Below are positions 1 through 6,351 of a stretch of DNA of 11,005 bases, in pieces. Positions within the stretch are counted from its first letter, which is position 1. Each line of letters opens with the position of its first letter. Position numbers and translations under genes: made by a program. The notes beneath the pieces are model-generated. The model was not told the origin of the DNA. It saw only the letters and a program-made list of their open reading frames with translations, and did not search any database. The DNA lies in contig JAADFY010000002.1 in the NCBI GenBank assembly GCA_013152625.1, forward strand, positions 1 through 11,005, given 5' to 3'. Origin of the DNA: Alphaproteobacteria bacterium (GTDB lineage Bacteria > Pseudomonadota > Alphaproteobacteria > Rhizobiales > Devosiaceae).

Positions 1-428
1 CCATGGGCCGCCCGCATCAGGATCGTTTCCGCCTGATCACCACCATGGTGTCCGGTAAGCAAGACTTCGGCCCCGTCCTCAGCCATGGCCTCACCCATCA
101 GCTTATAGCGCGCTGTCCGCGCCGCCGCCTGCACCCCGCGCTTCGGCCTGGGGCCCCGCCAGCGCAAAACCCGCGCCTCAAACCCCATGCTCCTGGCAAA
201 TTCAACCACCCCCGCCGCCTCTTTGGCTGCCTCGGGGCGTAATCCGTGATCCACACTGTAAACGCGTATTGTGGCGGTGCCGGCAACCGCGCGTTGCCAG
301 CGTTCCACCAGCACCATCAGCGCCAGGCTGTCCGCCCCCCCCGATACCGCCAGGGCAATGGACGTGAACCGGTCAAGCCCGGCAAACAGTTGGGCCACAT
401 CCCAACCGGAGGCATCACCACCTAACAT
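1..428 (-). CDS. tilS: tRNA(Ile)-lysidine synthase TilS, N-terminal part (cut by window edge)
   Basis: TilS is a cytoplasmic ATP-dependent enzyme that attaches lysine to C34 of the AUA-reading tRNA(Ile), changing both its codon and its amino acid identity. The 142 visible codons cover the start of the N-type PP-loop ATPase domain: SGGADS (residues 29-34, the SGGxDS PP-loop), VDHGLR (59-64), GVQAAARTARY (98-108) and TGHHGGDQAET (125-135), all in the order expected for the family. The start is the ATG at 428, which overlaps the cpoB stop (ATGTTAG), so the two are probably translationally coupled; a GAGGAA stretch about 17 nt upstream is rather distant for a ribosome site. The C-terminal half lies beyond position 1. 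cpoB followed by tilS is a familiar alphaproteobacterial order. The enzyme identity is secure; the exact start slightly less so. Confidence 0.93.
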   Translation of the reverse strand, partial: MLGGDASGWDVAQLFAGLDRFTSIALAVSGGADSLALMVLVERWQRAVAGTATIRVYSVDHGLRPEAAKEAAGVVEFARSMGFEARVLRWRGPRPKRGVQAAARTARYKLMGEAMAEDGAEVLLTGHHGGDQAETILMRAAH

Positions 429-1504
429 TGGGCGGTGCGCTGTTCCTCACTTACCCGCGCCATGAACGCCCCTGGCTGACCGGGAAACCGGCGCAACACC
501 TCCACATAAGTCCGGCACGCGGTCTCCCGCTCCCCGGCCCGGGCCAGTGAAATACCCAGTTTGAGCAAAATATCAGGCGATCTGGAAGCGTCGGGATAGC
601 GTTCAAACCCGTTCACCAGCACCGCCGCCGCCTCATCATAGGCCCCCCGCGCGAGCAAAACCTCCCCCAGCCAGTTCGCGGCATCGGGCGCCAGCCGGTG
701 GGTGGGATAAAGCGACAGGAACTGGGTGAACTGCTGCTCGGCAAATTCAAAGTCGCCCCGTTGCAGGGCATTGAACCCGGCCTGATACTGGGCTTCGGCA
801 TCGGCGTTTGTGACAAGATTTCCAGGGTTCAGATCGAGATCTAGGGCCCCGGTTCCGTCAAACGCCGGTCCGTCGAGATTCACATCCAGACCACCAGCGG
901 ACAAAGTGCCCAGGGGCTGAACGGTCGCGGCCAGGTTCGGGTCGAGCCCCGGCACCGGCGTCAATTCGGTTTCACGATTTATGGCTGGCGGCACCGCCCC
1001 GGACAGCGAACCGCTATCCGACCGGGGGGCCGCCTCAGTTTTTCCCAGGCCACCGCCCTCCAGCTCGGAGAATCGAAATTCAAAATCTTCCTGCATGCGG
1101 GTCAGGAGCGTCTGCATCTGGGTCATTTGAAACTGCAACCCTTCGATTTGCCCGGTCAGAATGCGCATTTGCTCTTCAAGCTGATCGAGCCGCACCGCCG
1201 ATTGGGCATTTTGCCGGCGCTGGGCCACCCGGAAACGCGCCACCACCGGTGCCGCCGGTTCCAGGGTTTCCCATTGGCCTGCCAGGGTCTCAAAACGGGC
1301 ACTCAAAGTGTCCGCCCGGACCTCCAGCACAGTCAGACCAGGCACCGCCAGTCCAGGCACCGCCAGTCCAGGCACCGCCAGTCCAAAAACCGCCGTCGTG
1401 CTGTTCGCGCTCCCCGCCACCGCCGTCCCGGACAGGGTCAGCACCGACGCCAACAACACGATGGCCACCTGCCGCCCGGTTCGCTTGCGTGTTTGATTGG
1501 TCAC
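422..1504 (-). CDS. cpoB: Tol-Pal-associated periplasmic protein CpoB (YbgF)
   Basis: CpoB is a periplasmic protein that in Escherichia coli binds TolA and coordinates peptidoglycan synthesis with outer-membrane constriction. From the GTG start there are 360 aa: a Sec signal peptide (basic RKRTGR, hydrophobic core, AVA cleavage motif near residue 30), a short LAVPG repeat (41-58), a coiled coil (about 103-148, rich in L/Q/M heptads), a Gly/Pro/Asp-rich linker (150-235) and a TPR-type domain (235-345, e.g. AEAQYQAGFNALQRGDFEFAEQ). The GTG at 1504 is preferred because GGAG lies 6 nt upstream; an ATG at 1516, four codons earlier, is possible but has a poor ribosome site. A longer reading frame to 1618 is unlikely because it enters the pal terminator. 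The 15-bp repeat is unusual. cpoB stands downstream of a strong terminator and so probably needs its own promoter or read-through. Confidence 0.9.
   Translation of the reverse strand: MTNQTRKRTGRQVAIVLLASVLTLSGTAVAGSANSTTAVFGLAVPGLAVPGLAVPGLTVLEVRADTLSARFETLAGQWETLEPAAPVVARFRVAQRRQNAQSAVRLDQLEEQMRILTGQIEGLQFQMTQMQTLLTRMQEDFEFRFSELEGGGLGKTEAAPRSDSGSLSGAVPPAINRETELTPVPGLDPNLAATVQPLGTLSAGGLDVNLDGPAFDGTGALDLDLNPGNLVTNADAEAQYQAGFNALQRGDFEFAEQQFTQFLSLYPTHRLAPDAANWLGEVLLARGAYDEAAAVLVNGFERYPDASRSPDILLKLGISLARAGERETACRTYVEVLRRFPGQPGAFMARVSEEQRTAQC
1338..1382 (-). repeat. Three tandem 15-bp units in cpoB (LAVPG repeat)
   Basis: Three perfect head-to-tail copies of CCAGGCACCGCCAGT (plus-strand sequence) lie at 1338-1352, 1353-1367 and 1368-1382, followed by a decayed partial copy. 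On the coding strand they encode LAVPG repeats just after the signal peptide of CpoB. A 15-bp unit keeps the frame, so slippage would change protein length by five residues without breaking the gene. Confidence 0.95.
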
Positions 1505-1510
1505 AGCGTT

Positions 1511-1514
1511 CTCC
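1511..1514 (-). promoter_or_regulatory. Ribosome binding site deciding the cpoB start
   Basis: GGAG is separated by 6 nt from the GTG at 1504. The G of the alternative ATG (1516) is the first base of this GGAG, so the two starts cannot share it. The ATG itself is preceded only by GCCTCGATC, with no good Shine-Dalgarno sequence. This favours the GTG. Confidence 0.55.
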
Positions 1515-1591
1515 ATGATCGAGGCCCAAACGGCCTGAAGTTTCACGTTTCCGGGCCTCCGCACCGCCGAAATACGAAGCCCACTTCTATC

Positions 1592-1633
1592 AAAAAAAAC
1601 GCCGGGGTTGCAAACCAAGCAACACCCGGCGTT
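1592..1633 (-). terminator. Rho-independent terminator after pal
   Basis: Read on the minus strand, the arm at 1633-1619 (AACGCCGGGTGTTGC) pairs with the arm at 1611-1598 (GCAACCCCGGCGTT): 9 bp, a single bulged T, then 5 bp, closed by a 7-nt loop TTGGTTT. A run of eight T ends at 1592. It lies 32 nt after the pal stop codon. The T tract is present only in the minus-strand direction, so it acts on transcripts arriving from tolB-pal. Confidence 0.9.
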
Positions 1634-1664
1634 CTGCCTCCAGTTCCGTGTGCGGGTCTAAATC

Positions 1665-2156
1665 CTAGTTGCCCACAAGAACAGTCACCGAGCGCCGGTT
1701 TTGTGACCAGCACGATATGTCGTCACACACGGCAACCGGACGTTGCTTGCCAAACGATTTTGATGTGACTCGACTGGCGCTGATCCCGCGGCTGATCAGA
1801 TAATTGACCACCGCATTGGCTCGCCGTTCGCCAAGGGCGATATTATATTCCCGCGTGCCGCGCTCGTCAGCATGCCCTTCAATCAATATCCGGAATTTCG
1901 AATATCTGCTCAGCCATGCGGCCTGGGCGTCCAGCACCCCCCGTGACGTTTCGTTGAGCACTGAGCTGTCGGTGCCAAAAAACACCCGGTCACCTACCGT
2001 GACCAGAAATTCCTGCTGTGTGCCCGGCCCGGTGGCCCCCGGGCCAAGATTGCCAACGCCCGTGTTGGCGGTGCGCGCGCACGCCGCCACAAGGGTGAGC
2101 AACATAACAATTGCCAACCCCTTGAAAACTCGAATGGTCGCGTCTGCCGACACCAT
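1665..2156 (-). CDS. pal: Peptidoglycan-associated lipoprotein Pal
   Basis: Pal is the outer-membrane lipoprotein of the Tol-Pal system; it holds peptidoglycan and is released and relocated by TolB. The product has 163 aa, close to the family size. It has a lipoprotein signal peptide ending LVAA|C, so C26 is the lipidated residue, then a short G/T/P-rich linker, then an OmpA-like domain (about 55-162) with FGTDSSVLN, IEGHADERGTREYN (D97) and LGERRAN (R111/R112), which carry the diaminopimelate-binding residues of this fold. SQNRR near the C-terminus is also typical. Two cysteines (CDDISC, 144 and 149) could form a disulfide. The ATG at 2156 is chosen because AAGGAG lies 7 nt upstream; an in-frame TTG at 2174 would place that site inside the gene. 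pal is followed by a strong terminator. Confidence 0.97.
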   Translation of the reverse strand: MVSADATIRVFKGLAIVMLLTLVAACARTANTGVGNLGPGATGPGTQQEFLVTVGDRVFFGTDSSVLNETSRGVLDAQAAWLSRYSKFRILIEGHADERGTREYNIALGERRANAVVNYLISRGISASRVTSKSFGKQRPVAVCDDISCWSQNRRSVTVLVGN

Positions 2157-2163
2157 TTTAACT

Positions 2164-2169
2164 CTCCTT
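2164..2169 (-). promoter_or_regulatory. Ribosome binding site fixing the pal start
   Basis: AAGGAG is 7 nt upstream of the ATG at 2156. It is the best Shine-Dalgarno match I saw in the window and rules against the in-frame TTG six codons upstream. Confidence 0.85.
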
Positions 2170-2492
2170 ACCAAACAACTTTCAGGCCGTGCCGCAATAT
2201 GTCTGGCAAGCCCCCAAATCTACTGCCCCCTGGGTCCAAACCCATTTCCCCCGGAACGTGTTACCGCCAACTTGATACCGGCTTTGGTAAAATTACACGC
2301 TTGGTGGGATAAATGGACTGCGCATATCGCTCCAACAAAATGCCGCACAGTTCAGGATTCGAACACGATCAGGTTATTGACATCTCTTCCCCGCCCATTC
2401 AGGCCGAATTAGGGCACACCGCACCGCCGCCCGGTCAGGTATGTGGACAAAACATGAAATAATTACCCCCGGCATCCCGATTACGCTCCCCC

Positions 2493-2500
2493 ATGGTTAA
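2493..2500 (-). promoter_or_regulatory. TTAACCAT octamer (candidate CtrA half-site)
   Basis: An exact TTAACCAT on the minus strand, the same octamer that is repeated upstream of tolQ. It is about 340 bp upstream of pal and just beyond the tolB stop. TTAACCAT is a known half-site form in CtrA-controlled alphaproteobacterial promoters. A single octamer can arise by chance, so the call is weak alone. Confidence 0.3.
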
Positions 2501-2522
2501 TTCCGGCCCTCGAATGGGACGA

Positions 2523-3848
2523 TTATCCCTGCAGCGGCGACCATGTCGGATCGGAGGCAAAAGTAGAGGTGGGAATGATCTGTTCGCTACGCCCCCACAC
2601 ATCCACACTGGCCAGTTGCGGCCCGGCGCCGCCCTGATCCTGCCGCCAGAACATGATCACCCGCCCGTTGGGGGACCAGCTTGGCCCTTCACACAGGAAA
2701 CTTGACGTCAGAATGCGTTCCCGCGAACCGTCCGGTCGCATGGTGCCGATCTGAAACTGCCCCCCCGATTGCCGGGTAAAGGCGATCTGCTCGTCTTTTG
2801 GAGACCAGACCGGAGTGGAATAGCGCCCATCGCCAAAGCTGATCCGGCGCGCGCCCTGCCCGCTCGAATTCATCACATAAATCTGCTGGGTACCGCCACG
2901 ATCCGATTCAAACGCGATCTGCGACCCGTCCGGTGAAAACGACGGCGAGGTATCAATGGCCGCACCTGCGGTTAACCGCGCCGTTCGGCCCGAAGCCAGA
3001 TCCGCAATGAACAGGTTGGTTCGGCCCAGGGCCGCCGAGGAAAACGCGATCTTTGATCTGTCGGGCGAAAACCGCTGTGAAAACAGGATATTGCCCTTCG
3101 CCGCCAGCCTTTGTTGTTGCCCGGTGGTTGGATCGAATAAGAAGATCTGCGGATTACCGTCCAGATATCTGGTGTAACTTAAAAGCTGGTTGCTCGACGA
3201 ATAGCGCGGCGTAAGCACCAAAGAGGTCCCGTCGGTGAGAAAACTTGCGTTGGCTCCGTCCTGATCCATAATCGCCAGCCGGGTGATCCGTTTGGCTTTG
3301 GGTCCGCTTTCCGAGACATACACCACCCGGCTGTCAAAATAGCCGCCCTCACCGCTTAATTCGGTGTAAATGGCATCTGAAATGATGTGGGCCACCCGGC
3401 GCCAGTTACCTGCGCCCGCCGCATAGGTCTGCCCAAAAATCTGATTGCCCGCGACCACGTCCCACATGCGCACGTTGGCCCGCACCTGATTGCCGTCCCG
3501 CTCCACCTGCCCCATCACCAGCGCATCAGCCAGCAGCGTGCGCCACGGTCCGAATTCAGGCGATGCGTTGGCGTCCCCCGCGCGTATCGGAAAATTGGTG
3601 CCATCCAGAGGAACAAACAGCCCCGAGCGCTGCAGGTTGGCCATGACCACCTGGGCCACTCCGGTCCCCAGTTGGGTGTCCGAGCTGCCAAAGGTGGGAA
3701 TTGCGATGGGCAGGGGGGCGAACTCGCCGCCCGACACCACGATTTTAAGCTGGGCCCGGGCCGGCGTAACCATACCCGCCGCCGCAAATCCGGCCAGCCC
3801 CAGTTTTAATGCCTTTCGGCGATCCATGCCCGTCATGTGAATGCTCAT
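2523..3848 (-). CDS. tolB: Tol-Pal system periplasmic protein TolB
   Basis: TolB is the periplasmic beta-propeller that binds Pal and passes it to TolA. The product has 441 aa (E. coli about 430). After a signal peptide ending ARA|Q near residue 32 comes the N-terminal domain (33-165, beginning LKIVVSGGEFAPLPIAIPTF) and then propeller repeats (about 190-441) with typical blades such as FSPDGSQIAFESDRGGTQQI, WSPKDEQIAF and WSPNGRVIMF. The start at 3848 was chosen because an upstream extension would run back over the tolA stop and bury the signal peptide; a purine-rich AAAAAGAA precedes this ATG. Starts at 3836 and 3827 are also possible. The signal carries DRRKALK followed by a mild Gly/Ala-rich core, which looks Tat-like. 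It lies 85 bp downstream of tolA. Confidence 0.96.
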   Translation of the reverse strand: MSIHMTGMDRRKALKLGLAGFAAAGMVTPARAQLKIVVSGGEFAPLPIAIPTFGSSDTQLGTGVAQVVMANLQRSGLFVPLDGTNFPIRAGDANASPEFGPWRTLLADALVMGQVERDGNQVRANVRMWDVVAGNQIFGQTYAAGAGNWRRVAHIISDAIYTELSGEGGYFDSRVVYVSESGPKAKRITRLAIMDQDGANASFLTDGTSLVLTPRYSSSNQLLSYTRYLDGNPQIFLFDPTTGQQQRLAAKGNILFSQRFSPDRSKIAFSSAALGRTNLFIADLASGRTARLTAGAAIDTSPSFSPDGSQIAFESDRGGTQQIYVMNSSGQGARRISFGDGRYSTPVWSPKDEQIAFTRQSGGQFQIGTMRPDGSRERILTSSFLCEGPSWSPNGRVIMFWRQDQGGAGPQLASVDVWGRSEQIIPTSTFASDPTWSPLQG

Positions 3849-3933
3849 TTCTTTTTCACGCCCGAGCCCGCGCGCCAAGCATAGCGCATAATTGATCCCG
3901 CCTCTATCCCGGACCGGCCCCATGCCGGAAAAA

Positions 3934-4926
3934 TCACCCCAGGTCCCGCGGATCAAACGTTACATCGACCTGGCGCCACTCATCATATTTTTCTACCGCC
4001 AGCTGATAAGGCCCGCACCGGCGCACCGCCCGCTGGGCCGCTTTTGCCGTTGCATCCTCAACCCTGTTGGTTATCGCGGAGGCAACTCTGGGCAGCCCGA
4101 TCACGGAACCATCCCGGTTCAGATCAACGATTAAACGCACCGTCAGGCCCTCGGTTTCAATGGCCGATATGGGCGGCACCCAGCATTTGCGCATCTGACT
4201 GGCCAGAGCATCGCGCTCTGACTGGGTAAGGCGCGCCGCGGTGCCCGTGGTCCGCCCGGCGGTTGCCTGACCGCCGGCGCCGGTGGTCGCCCCCCGGCTT
4301 TCCTCATTGTTGATGATATTGGAAATATTGTCCGCTTCATTGACCTGCTGGGGCCGCCGGCGAGTCTGGGGCGCCGCTTCCCGGTTGGCAAATCGTTGCC
4401 GGGCCTCATCAGGCTTGTTGGCCGGCGGCGGTACCGGCGCGGCAACTGCCGGCGTCGGTGTTTCCCGGGCCGCCAGTACCGGCGCTTCTTCTGCCACGGC
4501 AACCTCGGGTTCGGGTTCCGGTTCCGGCTCAGGCTCGGGGGCCGGCGGTTCCGGCGGGGAGGGCGCCGGCTCCGGGATCGGGTCCGGTTCGGGATCGGGC
4601 TGGGCTTCCGGGGCCGTCTGTACGGTTGGCGCCGGAGTTTCGATCACGGTATTTTCAGGCGAAGGCTGGTCTTCTTCGGTGCTGCCGGTGGGCTGGGCCA
4701 GTTCTGCGGCAATTTCGGTGTCCACCACCGCAGGCGTGTCGGTTTCGATGATGGTGCTTTCCAGCGAGCCCCGGCGGATGGAGGAAAACGCTTCAATGGG
4801 GATTAACTCGATGGGGATCGCCTCAACTTCGCCGGGGATAAGCCGTTCAACATCGGCAAACGCGATAAACCCCACCGCCACAGCCGTGACATGCACCAGA
4901 ACAGAGGCTGTAAATCCTGCGCGCAT
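3934..4926 (-). CDS. tolA: Tol-Pal system energy-transducing protein TolA
   Basis: TolA links the TolQR proton motor to TolB-Pal across the periplasm. Of 330 aa, residues 5-23 form one N-terminal membrane helix containing S8-x3-H12, the spacing of the functional Ser/His pair in TolA and TonB helices. The long middle is not the Ala/Lys helical domain of E. coli but a disordered Pro/Glu-rich segment (about 107-141, EPEPEPEPEP), a form I associate with alphaproteobacteria. The C-terminal domain (about 236-326) has QMRKCW, LTVRLIVDLNRDGSV and RRCGPYQL; C248 and C304 may form a disulfide. The ATG at 4926 is 5 nt past the tolR stop, so the genes are surely co-transcribed. The repeated codons of the Pro/Glu segment create a long Gly/Ser-rich open frame on the opposite strand, which is not a gene. 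Confidence 0.95.
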   Translation of the reverse strand: MRAGFTASVLVHVTAVAVGFIAFADVERLIPGEVEAIPIELIPIEAFSSIRRGSLESTIIETDTPAVVDTEIAAELAQPTGSTEEDQPSPENTVIETPAPTVQTAPEAQPDPEPDPIPEPAPSPPEPPAPEPEPEPEPEPEVAVAEEAPVLAARETPTPAVAAPVPPPANKPDEARQRFANREAAPQTRRRPQQVNEADNISNIINNEESRGATTGAGGQATAGRTTGTAARLTQSERDALASQMRKCWVPPISAIETEGLTVRLIVDLNRDGSVIGLPRVASAITNRVEDATAKAAQRAVRRCGPYQLAVEKYDEWRQVDVTFDPRDLG

Positions 4927-4931
4927 CGCCG

Positions 4932-5381
4932 TTACCGCGTTTGTTCTTGCTCGGTGATCAGACCGATGCGGTTATATCCAGCCGCCGACAACATCCCCAT
5001 GACCTGCATGACCGAGCCATAGTTGGCCGCCGCATCACCGCGCACGAAAATGCGCTCTTCAGTACCCGCCGCAGCCACCGCTTCCACCCGGCTTAACAGA
5101 TCGGCGGCATCGACCACATCGTCCTGTACGTAAATGAGCCCGTCCAGGGTCACCGACACCATGACCGGCTCTGATTCGACATTAAGGGTACTGGCCTGGG
5201 TTTCGGGCAGATCGATGGGGACGCCCACGGTTAACAACGGTGCCGCCACCATAAAAACGATCAGCAGCACCAGCATCACATCGACCATGGGCGTGACATT
5301 GATTTCGGCCATGGGCGGACGCCGGTACTTGCGGCCCCGCCGCCTGCCGCCGCCTCCGCCGCTTTGCATTGCCATAGACAT
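4932..5381 (-). CDS. tolR: Tol-Pal system proton-channel subunit TolR
   Basis: TolR is an ExbD-type inner-membrane protein forming the proton path with TolQ. The 149 aa begin with a glycine- and arginine-rich cytoplasmic tail (SGGGGGRRRGRKYRR), then one membrane helix with NVTPMVDVMLVLLIVFMV (28-45) carrying D34, the conserved proton-binding aspartate, and then the periplasmic domain (about 50-149, with VPIDLPE and IFVRGDAAANYGSVMQVM). Its ATG shares one base with the tolQ stop (TGATG), indicating translational coupling. In-frame ATGs at codons 3 and 5 are alternative starts, but the overlap makes the first more likely. Confidence 0.96.
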   Translation of the reverse strand: MSMAMQSGGGGGRRRGRKYRRPPMAEINVTPMVDVMLVLLIVFMVAAPLLTVGVPIDLPETQASTLNVESEPVMVSVTLDGLIYVQDDVVDAADLLSRVEAVAAAGTEERIFVRGDAAANYGSVMQVMGMLSAAGYNRIGLITEQEQTR

Positions 5382-6094
5382 CAGGGGGTTTTCCGGCTTT
5401 CGAGTTGCCGGGTAAGGATCGAAGAGAACTCATCGGCAAATGCTTCAAGGCGGCCCGCCAGTTTGTTCACGTCCCCGGAAAACTTGTTATAGGCGATCTG
5501 GGCCGGAATCGCCGCCGCCAGTCCCAAAGCGGTGGCAAACAGTGCTTCAGCGATACCCGGCGCCACCACTGCCAGGCTGGTGCTTTTGGAAACAGCAATG
5601 GATTGAAACGATCCCATAATTCCCCATACCGTGCCAAAAAGGCCAACAAAGGGCGCCGCCGAGGCAACCGTGGCTAAAAACCCCAGCCGCCGCTCCAGCC
5701 GCTCGGTTTCCCGGCCAATGGCCACATCGAGCACTTTTTCCAGCCGCTGCTGCACCCCGATATACGATGAGGCCCCCTGCTCGTGGCTGCGTTTCCATTC
5801 TTTCATGGCGGCGGTGAAAACGGCGCCAAGCCCGGAATTGGCCCGGTCCTGCATTTTGGAATAAAGTTCCTCCAGGGATTGCCCCGACCAGAACGTGCGC
5901 TCGAATTTGTTCATTTCGCGCCGGGCGCGTCCGAAGGTGAACGAGCGGTCGAAAATGATCGCCCAGCACCACACCGAGGCTGCCCCCAGCCCGATCATGA
6001 CCGATTTTACCACCCAGTCAGCGGCGAAAAAAAGACCCACAAGCGTATAATCGGCGCCAGCGCCAAGGGCCCCGGCCGGTTCAATGACTTCCAT
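5381..6094 (-). CDS. tolQ: Tol-Pal system motor subunit TolQ
   Basis: TolQ is the ExbB/MotA-family inner-membrane subunit of the Tol proton motor. The product has 237 aa (E. coli 230). Three membrane helices are visible: about 20-48, 138-160 and 177-203, with a cytoplasmic domain between the first two (ERTFWSGQSLEELY). Family hallmarks are APFVGLFGTVWGIM (147-160) and APGIAEALFATALGLAAAIPA (178-198), including the conserved Thr residues lining the channel. The ATG at 6094 has GGGGAAA upstream at a workable distance; a longer frame to 6172 would add 26 residues without a family match and use up promoter sequence. tolQ overlaps tolR by one base. The 237 bp upstream contain a phased array of TTAACCAT motifs, making this the likely head of a tolQRAB transcript. 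Confidence 0.97.
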   Translation of the reverse strand: MEVIEPAGALGAGADYTLVGLFFAADWVVKSVMIGLGAASVWCWAIIFDRSFTFGRARREMNKFERTFWSGQSLEELYSKMQDRANSGLGAVFTAAMKEWKRSHEQGASSYIGVQQRLEKVLDVAIGRETERLERRLGFLATVASAAPFVGLFGTVWGIMGSFQSIAVSKSTSLAVVAPGIAEALFATALGLAAAIPAQIAYNKFSGDVNKLAGRLEAFADEFSSILTRQLESRKTP

Positions 6095-6331
6095 ACAAGA
6101 TTTCCCCAAATCTCCGGCGCGCAGTGGCCAGCACCAACCCGGATTGATCGCGTTGGCTTGCGATGCGTCCAAACTTTGTCAAATTTAAGAAAAATACCGC
6201 CTTTACGAAACGTTTAAGGCGACTAACCCGACAAAAACGTACCCAATTCACCGCCGGGGTTAACCAATGATTACCCCGTATGGTTAACGCAATGTCAAAC
6301 CGCATGGTTAACAAGGCCACAACAAACATGG
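6095..6331 (-). promoter_or_regulatory. tolQ upstream region (probable promoter)
   Basis: This is 237 bp between ybgC and tolQ without a supported gene, and clearly richer in A+T than its surroundings. It holds most of the 24-bp-phased TTAACCAT array (6256-6335) and, closer to tolQ, a perfect TTGACA (minus strand, 6182-6177). Seventeen bases beyond that hexamer the sequence is AAGCCA, a poor -10, so I do not claim a mapped promoter. The length, composition and motif array support a regulated start for tolQRAB. Confidence 0.5.
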
Positions 6332-6351
6332 TTAATGAATGTCTAATGCAT
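6256..6351 (-). repeat. Four 24-bp units each carrying a TTAACC(AT) motif
   Basis: On the plus strand GGTTAA begins at 6258, 6282, 6306 and 6330, so the step is exactly 24 bp three times. Units 2-4 begin with the full ATGGTTAA (minus strand TTAACCAT); the first reads GGGGTTAACC. Between motifs the sequence is mostly unrelated, except that units 2 and 4 (minus strand) both have GACATT two or three bases before the octamer. The last unit contains the ybgC stop codon. The octamer is a known CtrA half-site form in alphaproteobacteria. Confidence 0.8.

Larger units (their letters stand above)
2157..2522 (-). promoter_or_regulatory. Long non-coding gap between tolB and pal, likely pal promoter/leader region
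   Basis: These 366 bp between the tolB stop and the pal start contain no convincing gene on either strand; the plus-strand open frame here is the far end of a shadow of pal. No clear intrinsic terminator follows tolB. One TTAACCAT octamer (minus strand, 2500-2493) lies just after tolB. A gap this long inside an otherwise compact block suggests that pal has its own promoter or a leader, but I could not pick out a convincing -35/-10 pair. Confidence 0.4.

Noticed and set aside
1505..1618. N-terminal extension of CpoB up to 1618
   Set aside because: It would start inside the pal terminator hairpin and would bury a normal Sec signal peptide behind 38 residues.
1127..1768. Plus-strand 213-codon open frame opposite cpoB and the pal end
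   Set aside because: Runs antisense through cpoB, the terminator and the pal C-terminus; composition is His/Pro/Arg-rich as expected of an antisense shadow.
2352..2364. GTTCGAATCC (minus strand), resembling a tRNA T-loop
   Set aside because: The flanking bases do not form a T-stem and no acceptor or anticodon arm can be built around it.
1804..2412. Plus-strand 202-codon open frame opposite pal and its upstream gap
   Set aside because: Antisense of the pal OmpA-like domain with no recognisable motif; Pal is unambiguous.
3908..3932. CCGGC...GCCGG stem after tolA as a terminator
   Set aside because: Only a 5-bp stem, and the T run precedes rather than follows it on the transcribed strand.
3849..3956. 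N-terminal extension of TolB up to 3956
   Set aside because: It overlaps the tolA 3' end and would place 36 extra residues before a typical signal peptide.
4283..4957. Plus-strand 224-codon open frame rich in Gly-Ser repeats, opposite tolA
   Set aside because: It is the mirror of the Pro/Glu codon repeats of TolA, which has clear family domains, a 5-nt link to tolR and conserved C-terminal motifs. The plus-strand product has no domain structure.
6177..6182. TTGACA as the -35 of a sigma-70 promoter for tolQ
   Set aside because: The perfect hexamer is present on the minus strand, but the sequence at the matching -10 distance (AAGCCA) is poor, so no promoter was called there.
6256..6351. CRISPR-like array because of regular spacing
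   Set aside because: The repeated part is only 8-9 bp in a 24-bp period, far too short for CRISPR repeats and spacers, and no cas genes are present.
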